Assembly: GCA_000708525.1 (NCBI GenBank)
Contig: JMRP01000007.1
Span: 35,836 to 99,835 of the forward strand
Source: Cyanobium sp. CACIAM 14
GTDB taxonomy: Bacteria > Cyanobacteriota > Cyanobacteriia > PCC-6307 > Cyanobiaceae
DNA length: 64,000 nucleotides
Direction: 5' to 3'
Shown: positions 17,974 to 29,516 of the stretch, in pieces
Layout: every line of letters starts with the position of its first letter
Position numbering within the stretch: position 1 is the first letter of the stretch
Translations under genes and position numbers: made by a program
The notes under the pieces: generated by a model
Databases searched by the model: none
What the model was told of the DNA's origin: nothing
What the model saw: the letters and a program-made list of their open reading frames with translations, nothing else

Positions 17974-19947
17974 GTGCTCACGGGTCTGCGCCTCGAGAAC
18001 ATCGCCCTGATCGAGCGCCTGGAGCTGGCGTTCTCCGAGGGCTTCACCGTGCTCACCGGTGAGACCGGAGCCGGCAAGTCGATCCTCCTCGATGCCCTCG
18101 ATGCCCTGCTGGGGGGAGCCCAGGGCAGCCAGGGGGCGCGGCTGCTGCGGCGTGGGGCCGTTCGTGGCCGGATCGAAGCCAGCTTCCGCCTGGCGCCGCC
18201 CCTGCTCGAGTGGCTGGAGCGGCAGGAGCTGGAGGCCGAGGAGGGGGAGCTGCTGCTCAGCCGCGACTGGCGCCTGCAGGACGGCCGGCTCACCAGCCGC
18301 CACCGGCTCAACGGGCTGGTGGTGAGCCGCACCCAGGTGCTGGACCTGCGTCCCCTGCTGCTGGATCTCACCGTGCAGGGCCAGACCCAGCAGCTGGCCC
18401 GGCCCGGCCAGCAGCGCCGCTGGCTGGATCGCTTCGCCGGTGAGGGCACCGCCACGGCCCTTGCCGCCACCCGGGCCGCCTGGCGCCGTTGGCGGCAGCA
18501 GGCGGACGCCCTGGAGCGCGCCCTGGCCGACCGGGAGCGTTCCGCCCTGGAGCGGGCCCGCCAGGAGGAACTGCTGGCCGATCTGGAGGCGGGCGGCCTC
18601 GAGGATCCCCAGGAACGGCAGCGGCTTCAGGCGGAGCAGGACCGGCTGGCCCACGGGGTGCGGCTGCAGGAGGGCGTGATGACCCTGCTCGGCCGGCTGG
18701 TGGAGGGTGCCGAGGGGGCCCCGTCGGTGCTGGATCACCTGGCCGCCTGCGACCAGGAGCTGCAGACCATGGCGGGCCTGGATGCCGGCGTGGCCGACCT
18801 GCAGGGAGCCTGCGCCGATGCCCTGGCCCGGCTGCAGGATCTCAGCCGCGATCTGGATCGCTACGGCGCCCTGCTGGAGAGCGATCCGGAAAGCCTGGCC
18901 CTGCTGCAGGAGCGGATGGCCCGGCTCAAGGCCCTGGAGCGGCGCCACGGCCAGGAGCTGCCGGAGCTGATCGCCCTGCGCGACCGGCTGCGGCAGGCGC
19001 TTGGGGAGGGCGGTTCGGAGGCTGCGCTGGCCGGCCTGCAGGCGGCCGAGGCCGCCGCCCGTCAGGAGCGGGATCGGGCCAATGCCCTGCTGAGCCGGGC
19101 CCGCAGCGCCGCCGCCCGGACGCTCGAGGACCAGCTGATGGAGGCCCTGCGGCCCATGGGCCTGGCCGCTGTGCGGTTCGCCGTGGAGCTCTCGCCGGCC
19201 GAGCCCGGCGAGGAGGGGGCCGACGCGGTGCGGTTCCTGTTCTCCGCCAACCCGGGGCAGCCACTGGCTCCGCTGGCGGAGGTGGCTTCCGGCGGCGAGA
19301 TGAGCCGCTTCCTGCTGGCGCTGAAGACCTGCCTGGCCGCGGCCGATCCCCACGTCACCCTGCTGTTCGACGAGATCGACACCGGAGTGAGCGGCCGGGT
19401 GAGCGGGGCGATGGCCCAGCTGCTGCGCCGCCTGGCGGAGCGGCGCCAGGTGTTCTGCGTCACCCACCAGCCCCTGGTGGCCGCAGCGGCGCACCACCAC
19501 TTCCGGGTGAGCAAGAGCGTGGTGGCGGGTCACACCCACACCCGGGTGTCCCACCTGCGGGACACTGCCGAGCGCCAGGCGGAACTGGCGGAACTGGCCG
19601 GAGGCGATACCGGCGAGGCCCACAGCTACGCGGCGAGCCTGCTGGGCTCAGGGAATCCGCTCGCTGCCGCCTCGACCGACCCCGCCGCTTCCCACCCCGG
19701 CCCGTTCGAGCAGCCCCAGCAGCAGCACGGCGATGGCGGCGGTGAGCAGCACCGTCAGCAGCTGGGCCGGCCCCAGGGGCGCCAGCTCCAGAACGCGGCG
19801 GATGCCGGGGACCGCCAGCAGCAGCAGCCAGAGCCCCAGGCCGAGGCCGGCCACGGCCGCGGTGACGGGGCTGCGGCCATCCCCGTTCAGCCACACCAGG
19901 CCGCCGCCGGCGAGCAGCAGCAGGGAGAACACCAGACTGCGGCGTGA
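17974..19947 (+). CDS. recN: DNA repair protein RecN with 3' extension into the neighbouring gene
   Basis: RecN is an SMC-like ATPase used in double-strand-break repair. The sequence starts with a GTG codon (MLTGLRLENIALIERLEL). It has Walker A GETGAGKS at residues 29-36, a long coiled-coil centre, the ABC signature SGGEMSRF and Walker B LLFDEIDTGVSG near the C-terminus. The usual family end is reached around residue 555 (SYAASLLGSG), giving the normal ~560-residue length. No stop codon is present there, and the frame runs on for ~99 Gln/Pro/Ala-rich residues, antisense to the end of the P-type ATPase gene. The tail is probably a by-product of a lost stop or of genome compaction. Confidence 0.93.
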   Translation: MLTGLRLENIALIERLELAFSEGFTVLTGETGAGKSILLDALDALLGGAQGSQGARLLRRGAVRGRIEASFRLAPPLLEWLERQELEAEEGELLLSRDWRLQDGRLTSRHRLNGLVVSRTQVLDLRPLLLDLTVQGQTQQLARPGQQRRWLDRFAGEGTATALAATRAAWRRWRQQADALERALADRERSALERARQEELLADLEAGGLEDPQERQRLQAEQDRLAHGVRLQEGVMTLLGRLVEGAEGAPSVLDHLAACDQELQTMAGLDAGVADLQGACADALARLQDLSRDLDRYGALLESDPESLALLQERMARLKALERRHGQELPELIALRDRLRQALGEGGSEAALAGLQAAEAAARQERDRANALLSRARSAAARTLEDQLMEALRPMGLAAVRFAVELSPAEPGEEGADAVRFLFSANPGQPLAPLAEVASGGEMSRFLLALKTCLAAADPHVTLLFDEIDTGVSGRVSGAMAQLLRRLAERRQVFCVTHQPLVAAAAHHHFRVSKSVVAGHTHTRVSHLRDTAERQAELAELAGGDTGEAHSYAASLLGSGNPLAAASTDPAASHPGPFEQPQQQHGDGGGEQHRQQLGRPQGRQLQNAADAGDRQQQQPEPQAEAGHGRGDGAAAIPVQPHQAAAGEQQQGEHQTAA

Positions 19948-22041
19948 GGCGGCCTCCGCCTCCGGCCAGAAGGCCAGCACCAGCACCGCCAGCGTCACGA
20001 CCGAACCCTGAAGGAGCGACCGGCGCCATGTCCGGGGGCCGAACAGGGGCGCCTCGGGGGGGCGGGGCGGCTGCCGCATCAGATCGGGCCTGCCCGGCAG
20101 GGCCTCGAACACCACGGTGCAGGCCGGATCGATCACCAGGTGCAGCAGGGCGATGTGCACGGGCAGCAGGATCAGGGGCTGGCCGGGAACCAGCAGCGGC
20201 AGCAGGCCCAGCGTCGCGATCGGCAGGTGGATCGCCAGCGTGTAGCCCAGGGCGAGGTGCAGGTTGGCGTCCACCCTCCGGCCCAGTTCCAGCGCCCGCA
20301 CCAGATCACGGAAGGTGTCCTCCAGCAGCACCAGATCCGCCGATTCCCGGGCCACGGCCGTGCCCCGCCGGCCCATGGCCACGCCGATGTCGGCGGCCTT
20401 CAGGGCCGGGCCGTCGTTGACCCCATCGCCGGTCATGGCCACCACCTCGCCGGCGGCCTGCAGGGCGCGCACCAGCTGCAGCTTCTGCTGGGGCAGCACC
20501 CGGGCGAACACCGACACCTCGCGGATGCTGTCGGCCAGAGCGCCGGGCGGCAGGGCCGCCAGCTCCTGGCCGCAGAGCACCGGCCCGGGCGGAAGGCCGG
20601 CCTGATCGCCGATCGAGCGGGCGGTCACCGGACTGTCGCCGGTGATCATCACCACCCGCACGCCGGCCCCCCGCGCCGTGGCGATCGCCGCCGGCACATC
20701 GGCCCGCAGCGGATCGGCCAGGGCCAGAAACCCCACCGGTTCGAACAGGTAGTCGTGCACGCCGGCGGCCTCTCCGTTCACCTGCGCAGCCGGGCCGGGA
20801 TGCAGCGGGGCGCCATCGAGCCCGCGGGCCACCGCCAGCACCCGCAGCCCCCGGGCGGCGAGCCCCTCGGCCGCGGCCAGCAGCGCGCCGGTCTGGGCGG
20901 CATCGATGTGGCAGAGATCGGCGATCGCCTCCGGTGCCCCCTTCGCCGCCAGCCGCGGGCGGCCGTCGCCGTCCCGCCAGAGACGGGAGAAGACCAGCAG
21001 ATTGCTCTGCAGCGGGTATTCCCTCTCCAGGGGCCAGTCGGGATGGAGGTGTTCGGTGTCGCCCAGATGGTCGAGGGCCAGGCGCTGGATCGCCAGTTCC
21101 ATGGCATCCACCGGATCGCCGCGGCTGGCCAGCACCGCCATCTCCACGAGATGGTGAAAGGGTTCCTCCAGGGGCTCGCCGGCCTGCCAGTGCTCCAGCT
21201 GCGGCCAGGTGAGCAGCTGCTGGACACCCATGCGGTTCTCGGTGAGGGTCCCGGTCTTGTCGACGGCGAGCACCGTGGCGCTGCCCAGGCTCTCCACCGC
21301 CGCCGGCCAGCGGGCCAGCACGCCGATCCGTGCCAGCCGCAGAGCCCCCAGCGCCAGGAACAGCGCCAGCACCACGGGAATCTCGTTGGGCAGCACCGCC
21401 AGGGCCAGGGCGAGGGCGGCGAGCAGGGCGTGGGGCCAGTCGCCGCTGGCGGTCCCCTGGAGCACCGCCAGGGCGGCGCAGAGCCCCAGGGCCAGCACCG
21501 TGAGACGGGAGGTGAGGCGCCGCGTCTGCCGCTGCAGGCGGGTGAGCGGGGGCTGCACCGTTGCCAGGCTGCTGCCCAGCCGGCCCAGTTCGGTGGCCTC
21601 GGCCACGGCGGTCACCGTCGCCCAGCCCCGGCCGCCGGCCACCAGCGACCCCGCCAGCACCGGCTCACCGGGGCGCGCGCGTGCCACCGGCAGGGATTCC
21701 CCGGTGAGCAGGGATTCATCCAGCCACAGCCCCACCGCCTCGCTGAGGGCGGCATCGGCCGCCACCCGATCGCCTTCCTCCAGACGCAGCAGATCCCCCA
21801 CCCGCACCTGATCCACGGGAAGCTCCAGGTCCACGCCCTCGCGGCGCACGTGGGCGTGGGGCGCCGAGAGGCGGGCCAGTTCGGCCAGGGCCCGCTGGCT
21901 GCGTTGCTCCTGAATGACATCCAGGAGGGTGATGGCGACCACGAACACCAGCAGGATCCCGCTGTCGATCCACTCCCCGAGCAGGGCGTAGATCGCGGCG
22001 CAGCTCAGCAGCAGCAGGTTGGTGGGCTCCAGCCAGCTCAT
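19648..22041 (-). CDS. P-type cation-transporting ATPase (P2 type), lacking the N-terminal cytoplasmic domain
   Basis: This is an ATP-driven cation pump with intact core motifs: LTGES in the actuator domain, the ion-site helix LPNEIPVVLALFLALG, the phosphorylation site DKTGTLTEN (Asp261 from the chosen start), and the hinge MTGDGVNDGPALKAADIG. Six C-terminal membrane helices are recognisable. PNEIP replaces the PEGLP/PEALP form of classical Ca2+ or Na+ pumps, so ion specificity is open. The chosen start (MSWLEPTNLLLLSC) is immediately before helix M1. The ~60-residue cytoplasmic N-domain of most P2 pumps is absent, and in-frame codons further upstream run into the glutamate decarboxylase gene. 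Its 3' end overlaps recN by 300 bp. Confidence 0.9.
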   Translation of the reverse strand: MSWLEPTNLLLLSCAAIYALLGEWIDSGILLVFVVAITLLDVIQEQRSQRALAELARLSAPHAHVRREGVDLELPVDQVRVGDLLRLEEGDRVAADAALSEAVGLWLDESLLTGESLPVARARPGEPVLAGSLVAGGRGWATVTAVAEATELGRLGSSLATVQPPLTRLQRQTRRLTSRLTVLALGLCAALAVLQGTASGDWPHALLAALALALAVLPNEIPVVLALFLALGALRLARIGVLARWPAAVESLGSATVLAVDKTGTLTENRMGVQQLLTWPQLEHWQAGEPLEEPFHHLVEMAVLASRGDPVDAMELAIQRLALDHLGDTEHLHPDWPLEREYPLQSNLLVFSRLWRDGDGRPRLAAKGAPEAIADLCHIDAAQTGALLAAAEGLAARGLRVLAVARGLDGAPLHPGPAAQVNGEAAGVHDYLFEPVGFLALADPLRADVPAAIATARGAGVRVVMITGDSPVTARSIGDQAGLPPGPVLCGQELAALPPGALADSIREVSVFARVLPQQKLQLVRALQAAGEVVAMTGDGVNDGPALKAADIGVAMGRRGTAVARESADLVLLEDTFRDLVRALELGRRVDANLHLALGYTLAIHLPIATLGLLPLLVPGQPLILLPVHIALLHLVIDPACTVVFEALPGRPDLMRQPPRPPEAPLFGPRTWRRSLLQGSVVTLAVLVLAFWPEAEAASRRSLVFSLLLLAGGGLVWLNGDGRSPVTAAVAGLGLGLWLLLLAVPGIRRVLELAPLGPAQLLTVLLTAAIAVLLLGLLERAGVGSGGVGRGGSERIP

Positions 22042-22090
22042 GCGCTCTGAGCGGATCCCCCCCTGCATAGCCCGGCGGCCTGGACCGGGA

Positions 22091-23452
22091 TCAGTGGTGG
22101 AACCCCGAGGCTTCCTCGCCGCTGAGATGGGCGTGCCGGGGATGGCGCTCGAAGAAGGCCACGGCCTGGCGGATGTCCTCCAGCAGCAGGGCGGCCAGAT
22201 CCCGGCTGACGCCATGGCGTACGAGGATCCGCTGCACGCTTCTGTCCTGGCAGTGGGCCGGAAGCGTGTAGGCGGGAACCTGCCAGCCCCGCACCCGCAG
22301 CCGATCCGCCAGGGAGAAGAGATTGAAGCCCGGCTCCGTGCCCTCCTTCATCGTCCAGCAGACGGCCGGGATGCCGCTGGCCGGATCGCCCCCGTAAACG
22401 ATCTCGAAGGGTCCCAGTCCGGCGATCGCGTCGGCCAGGAATCGGGCCGTGTCGTAGCAGGTGGCATGCACCTTTCGATAACCCTCGCGGCCCAGCCGCA
22501 GGAAGTTGTAGTACTGGGAGACGACCTGGCCTCCCGGTCTGGAGAAGTTCAGGGAGAGGTCACGCATGTTCCCCCCCAGGTAATTCACCCAGAACACCAT
22601 CTCCTCCGGCAGGTCGGAGGCCTCCCGCCAGAGCACCCAGCCCACCCCCAGGGGAGCCAGGCCGAACTTGTGGCCGGAGGCATTGATCGAGCGGACCCGG
22701 GGAAGCCGGAAATCCCAGATCAGATCGGGGGCGCAGAAGGGCGCCAGAAATCCGCCGCTGGCGGCGTCCACGTGAATGGGGATGTCCAGGCCGGTGCTGT
22801 CCTGCAGCCCGTCGAGGGCGTCGGAGAGCTGCCGCACCGGTTCGTACTGGCCCGTGAAGGTGACCCCGAGCGTGGGTACCACGCCGATGGTGTTCGCGTC
22901 GCAGGGCGCGAGGGCCTTCTCGGGCGTGAGGATCCACCGCCCCGGCTCCATCGGGATCTCGCGCAGCTCGATGTCCCAGTAGCGGCAGAACTTGTGCCAG
23001 CAGATCTGCACCGGACCGGTCACCAGATTCGGCCGGTCGGTGGAGAGACCGGCGCGTTTCCTGGCCGCCTCCCAGCGGCGCTTCATCGCCAGCCCGCCGA
23101 GCATGGCGGCCTCGCTGGAGCCGGTGGTGGAGGCGCCGATGGACCCGCTGATCGAGGGGGCGTTCCAGAGATCGGCCAGCATGTGGAGGCATCGGGCCTC
23201 GATCTCCGCTGTCTGGGGATATTCGTCCTTGTCCTCGATGTTCTTGTCGATGCAGAGGTTCATCAGGTCATGAACTTCCTCCTCCACCCAGGTCTGGCAG
23301 AAGGTGGCCAGATTCTGGCGGGCATTGCCATCGAGCATCAGCTCGTCGCGCACCGCCGCGTACACCACCCTGGGATCGCTTTCCACCGCCGGGAACTGCT
23401 GTTTCGGCAGGGGGCCGACCAGATCCACCGCGGCATAGATGTCGTCGTCCAT
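22091..23452 (-). CDS. Glutamate decarboxylase
   Basis: This PLP enzyme converts glutamate to GABA and consumes a proton. The chosen 453-residue start ([20 protein letters not shown]) matches the N-terminus seen in bacterial GadA/GadB and plant GADs and has GGAG-like sequence (TGGAGCGATC) just upstream. The frame is open 52 codons more, but that part looks non-coding. The PLP lysine is Lys262 in [16 protein letters not shown], and the substrate/cofactor segment [15 protein letters not shown] is near the N-terminus. No Glu/GABA antiporter gene is adjacent. The gene is divergent from the TauE/SafE gene and is followed by the ATPase gene 49 bp later on the same strand. Confidence 0.95.
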   Translation of the reverse strand: MDDDIYAAVDLVGPLPKQQFPAVESDPRVVYAAVRDELMLDGNARQNLATFCQTWVEEEVHDLMNLCIDKNIEDKDEYPQTAEIEARCLHMLADLWNAPSISGSIGASTTGSSEAAMLGGLAMKRRWEAARKRAGLSTDRPNLVTGPVQICWHKFCRYWDIELREIPMEPGRWILTPEKALAPCDANTIGVVPTLGVTFTGQYEPVRQLSDALDGLQDSTGLDIPIHVDAASGGFLAPFCAPDLIWDFRLPRVRSINASGHKFGLAPLGVGWVLWREASDLPEEMVFWVNYLGGNMRDLSLNFSRPGGQVVSQYYNFLRLGREGYRKVHATCYDTARFLADAIAGLGPFEIVYGGDPASGIPAVCWTMKEGTEPGFNLFSLADRLRVRGWQVPAYTLPAHCQDRSVQRILVRHGVSRDLAALLLEDIRQAVAFFERHPRHAHLSGEEASGFHH

Positions 23453-23655
23453 GATCGCTCCAGGTGAGACGTCGCACGAGGGAATCCTGGAGTCGGGGAG
23501 GCAACCCGACGGTTCCGGTTCGGCCGCTTTACCGGCTGACAGAGAGGTGTAGGCGCGGTTGTCTGCCCGCAGCGGAGCCCGGTGGATCCTGCGATGATCC
23601 ATCCTCATGCCGCGATCCCTCCAGGAGAGGACGTATGGCCAACCTTCTGCTGTAG

Positions 23656-23997
23656 GTGCTTCTGGGGATCCTGGCCGGTTTCCTCAGCGGGCTGATCGGC
23701 ATCGGCGGCGGCGTCATCATCGTTCCTGCGCTGATCTTCGGCTTCGGCCTGTCCCAGCATCAAGCGCAGGGCACAACCCTGGCGCTCCTGGTTCCGCCGA
23801 TCGGTCTGCTTGCAGCCTGGACCTGCTACCAGCACGGTTATGTCCACCTCAGGATCGCCCTGTTCATCTGTCTTGGCTTTCTGGTGGGCGGTCTGCTCGG
23901 CGCCAGGCTCGCCACCCAGGTGCCGGATCAACTCCTGGAGCGGATCTTCGGGGGAGCGCTGATGCTGATCGCCTTCAAGATGATCCTGGGACGCTGA
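23656..23997 (+). CDS. TauE/SafE (TSUP) family membrane protein, short form, with interrupted 5' end
   Basis: The 113-residue product is the half-length TSUP type: four hydrophobic helices and the repeat motif [20 protein letters not shown], with a downstream [21 protein letters not shown] proteins export sulfite, sulfoacetate or other small organic anions. The natural start appears to be ATG at 23635, preceded by a good ribosome site (AGGAGAGG), but codon 7 is TAG (23653-23655). A GTG follows immediately at 23656 in the same frame and could serve for re-initiation, which would remove only six residues (MANLLL). The gene is divergent from glutamate decarboxylase. Confidence 0.82.
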   Translation: MLLGILAGFLSGLIGIGGGVIIVPALIFGFGLSQHQAQGTTLALLVPPIGLLAAWTCYQHGYVHLRIALFICLGFLVGGLLGARLATQVPDQLLERIFGGALMLIAFKMILGR

Positions 23998-24311
23998 GCC
24001 TCTGCCATGGACTCTTCGAATCCCCAGGGCTGACCCCTTCCAGTCTGATTTCGGCCATGGGCACCCCTCGGTGCGAGGGATCGATCGTCACTTCCCTCCG
24101 CGCGGCATGGTTCGCCGGGGAGTGGATAGGGTTGAAGGGGTCCCGGTGGATCCGGGGTGAGCAGTCGGCAGGGTTCAGACGTAAGAAGGGCGCGGCGCTG
24201 GGAATCTGCGGAGGAGGACCTCCGGACGCGACGGCGTCCTTCCTGAGCCTGAGCGTCTCTGGTCCGGGGCTCCGCCGGCACGAAAGCCGCCAACCACGGA
24301 ATCCCACGACC
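23998..24311. other. Intergenic region, nothing recognised
   Basis: This 314-bp gap lies between the TauE/SafE and DUF3175 genes. Both strands have open frames, but none resembles a protein family. No RNA gene or strong hairpin was noticed. Confidence 0.5.
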
Positions 24312-24641
24312 ATGGAATCCCACGAACCGAGCAGACCCGACGATCGCCGGCGGTGGTCGCAGCGGGTCTCGGAGACCAGCAACGCTCTGGATCTGGAGCC
24401 CGGTGTGTTCACCTGGGAGGATCCACTGGCGATCGCCCGCTCGCTGCAGCGCTCGGCGGAGAGGAGCCGGCGGCGGAAGAGCGATCCCTTTCGCTCGGCC
24501 CTGTCGATGCTCAGCTTCTACATCAACCGTGCGGGCCGGCAGCTGCCGGCCGTGCAGCGCGCCCGGCTGGAGGCCGCCAAGGAGGAGCTGCGGCAGCTCT
24601 ACGGCCGGCCCCGGCGGCTTTCCCGCCCACCGGCACCATGA
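24312..24641 (+). CDS. DUF3175-family small protein
   Basis: The 109-residue basic protein shows the conserved DUF3175 core: RRWSQRVSETSNALDLEPGV, then FTWEDPLAIARSLQRSAERS, RRRKSDPF and SALSMLSFYINRAGRQLP. The family is found mainly in proteobacteria and some cyanobacteria, often beside stress or DNA-repair genes; its function is unknown. The predicted product is mostly helical and Arg-rich, so nucleic-acid contact is possible but unproven. The ATG at 24312 has no clear ribosome site. The last four bases overlap the start of the interrupted 62-codon frame, suggesting former translational coupling. Confidence 0.85.
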   Translation: MESHEPSRPDDRRRWSQRVSETSNALDLEPGVFTWEDPLAIARSLQRSAERSRRRKSDPFRSALSMLSFYINRAGRQLPAVQRARLEAAKEELRQLYGRPRRLSRPPAP

Positions 24642-24826
24642 AGACCCCCGAGGACACCGAGACGATCTGTTCGTGCACCGTCGAGGCCCTGCGGCTGTTC
24701 GACGGGCTGCTGGAGCCCTGACAGTGGCACGGCCAGCGCTTCGACAGTCCGGAGGTGGTGTAGCCGCTGGTCTTCCGCCGGCTGGACGGCGAGAGCGTGC
24801 TGGGTGGATGGATCGCATTGGGCTGA
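24638..24826 (+). pseudogene. Interrupted small gene (two in-frame stops in 62 codons)
   Basis: An ATG overlapping the DUF3175 stop begins a frame of 62 codons that stays protein-like (MKTPEDTETICSCTVEALRL ... QWHGQRFDSPEVV ... PLVFRRLDGESVLGGWIALG). It is broken by TGA at 24719 and TAG at 24761 before a final TGA at 24824. The acidic, Cys-containing N-terminus and the evenly placed stops suggest a formerly coding small protein that has decayed. I do not recognise the family. Sequencing error would need two separate substitutions. Confidence 0.5.
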
Positions 24827-24954
24827 CCGTGCCCTTCTTCCTGGTCCTGCGCCGGGAGGCAGGCAGGCCGGGGGCCCCGGATCCACTCGCTTCACATTCC
24901 TTTACAGTTCAGTTGGACCGTGAAGGGCTGCTGGGCCCCGAGGGAGCTGCCGCG

Positions 24955-25776
24955 ATGCGCTGGACCGTTGCCGACATTCCCGACCAGTCCGGTCGCGTCG
25001 CCCTGGTCACGGGTGCCAACAGCGGCCTCGGCCTGGAGACGGCCCGGGCCCTGGCGGCGAAGGGCGCCACGGTGCTGCTGGCCTGCCGCTCCCGCGCCCG
25101 GGCGGAGCAGGCGCGTCAGGACCTGCTCACCGCCGCCGCCAGCACTGGCGCCCTCGACGTGCTGCCGCTCGATCTGGCCGATCTGGCCGATGTGGCCGCC
25201 GCCGCCCGCTCGGTGGCGGAGCGTTACGGGCGCCTCGATCTGCTGATCAACAACGCCGGCGTGATGGCAACGCCCCGGGCCCTCACCCGGAACGGCTTCG
25301 AGCTCCAGTTCGGCACCAACCACCTGGGCCACTTCGCCCTCACCCTGGCCCTGCTGCCCCTGCTGCGCGAGCGGCCCGGCGCCCGGGTGGTCACGGTCAC
25401 CTCGGGCACCCAGTACTTCGGCCGCATCGCTTTCGATGACCTCCAGGGGGAGCGCCGCTACGACCGCTGGCAGGCCTACGGCCAGAGCAAGCTCGCCAAC
25501 GTGATGTTCGCCCTCGAACTGCAGCGGCGCCTGACGGCCCAGGGCAGCCCCGCCCTCTCCCTGGCGGCCCACCCCGGCCTGGCCCGCACCAACCTGCAGC
25601 CGGCCTCCATCGCCGCCACCGGCTCCTGGGTCGAGCCGCTCGCCTACCGGCTCATGGATCCCCTCTTCCAGAGCGCCGCCATGGGGGCCCTGCCCCAGCT
25701 GTTCGCTGCCACCGCCCCGCAGGCCCGGCCGGGCGGCCATTACGGCCCCCGCCAGTGGGGCGGCCTGCGCGGCTGA
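24955..25776 (+). CDS. Short-chain dehydrogenase/reductase (retinol-dehydrogenase-like), C-terminally truncated by a stop
   Basis: This NAD(P)-dependent oxidoreductase has a classical SDR fold: the cofactor loop VTGANSGLGLETARALAAKG, NNAG in LLINNAGVMATPRAL, the active-site Ser/Tyr/Lys within TVTSGTQYF ... RWQAYGQSKLANVMF, and PGLARTNLQ after it. All catalytic elements are intact in 273 residues. After TGA at 25774-25776 the same frame continues without interruption to TGA at 25888. That stretch encodes the family-typical end (QCRRLWDVSEALC), so the stop looks like a recent nonsense change removing 37 residues. Start: ATG 24955 with AGGGAG upstream. Substrate unknown. Confidence 0.85.
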   Translation: MRWTVADIPDQSGRVALVTGANSGLGLETARALAAKGATVLLACRSRARAEQARQDLLTAAASTGALDVLPLDLADLADVAAAARSVAERYGRLDLLINNAGVMATPRALTRNGFELQFGTNHLGHFALTLALLPLLRERPGARVVTVTSGTQYFGRIAFDDLQGERRYDRWQAYGQSKLANVMFALELQRRLTAQGSPALSLAAHPGLARTNLQPASIAATGSWVEPLAYRLMDPLFQSAAMGALPQLFAATAPQARPGGHYGPRQWGGLRG

Positions 25777-25941
25777 CCCACCGAGGTGCGCGTCGCCCCG
25801 GCGGCCCTCGATGCCGGCCAGTGCCGGCGTCTCTGGGACGTGAGCGAGGCTCTCTGCGCCGAGGCGGCTCCCCTGCCGGCCCTGGCCTGAGCCTCTCCCA
25901 GGTCCATCCCCCGTAGACTCATCGGCTGCCGACCGCACCCC

Positions 25942-28974
<3,033 letters not shown>

Positions 28975-28978
28975 CCCC

Positions 28979-29487
28979 ATGGCTGAGCCCACTCCATCCG
29001 CGGTCCTCTCCCCCACCCAGGCCGCCCTGCTGCGCATCGTCTGCACCGTGGCCTGGGCCGATGGCGAGTGCTCCAGCGCGGAGCGGGAGCTGCTCGCCGG
29101 GGTGGTGGCCCGCCAGCTGCACGCCGACGGCACCACCCCTCCGACGAGGCGGCGCTGGAGCGGTTCCTGGCCGAGCGGCTGCCCGTCTCCGGCCTCGGGG
29201 ATCTGGTGGCCCGGCTCCCCAGCTCCGAGGACCGGGAGCTGGCCCTGAAACTCGGCTACATGATGGTGCGCGTCGGCCGGCGTTCCCCAGGCGAGCCCAG
29301 CATCAACGCCCAGGAACGCATCGCCTACCGCCAGCTGGTGGAGTTGCTCGGCCTGGGTGACGAGCGGATCAGGGAGATCGAGTGGGCGGCCGAGGCGGAC
29401 CTGCCGAAGAAGCAGGGTCTGGCCCAGCTTCTCGAGGAGCTCACGGCCGGCTGGCGCCAGCCCGACGACGGCCGGGGGCCGGCCTGA
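28979..29487 (+). pseudogene. TerB-like (tellurite-resistance B family) gene with a frameshift
   Basis: The N-terminal part reads MAEPTPSAVLSPTQAALLRI, then CTVAWADGECSSAERELLAG, the TerB/co-chaperone-DjlA-like pattern. The frame is then lost. The rest continues in another frame as DEAALERFLAERLPVSGLGD ... RIAYRQLVELLGLGDERIRE and ends at 29487. Restoring one C in the C-run at 29136-29139 rejoins the two halves into a ~169-residue protein. Either the gene is inactivated or a base was missed in the homopolymer. It lies 4 bp downstream of uvrA and was probably co-transcribed with it. Confidence 0.7.
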
Positions 29488-29516
29488 AGCCTGGCGTGAA
29501 AGGCTGAAGCCCCGGC

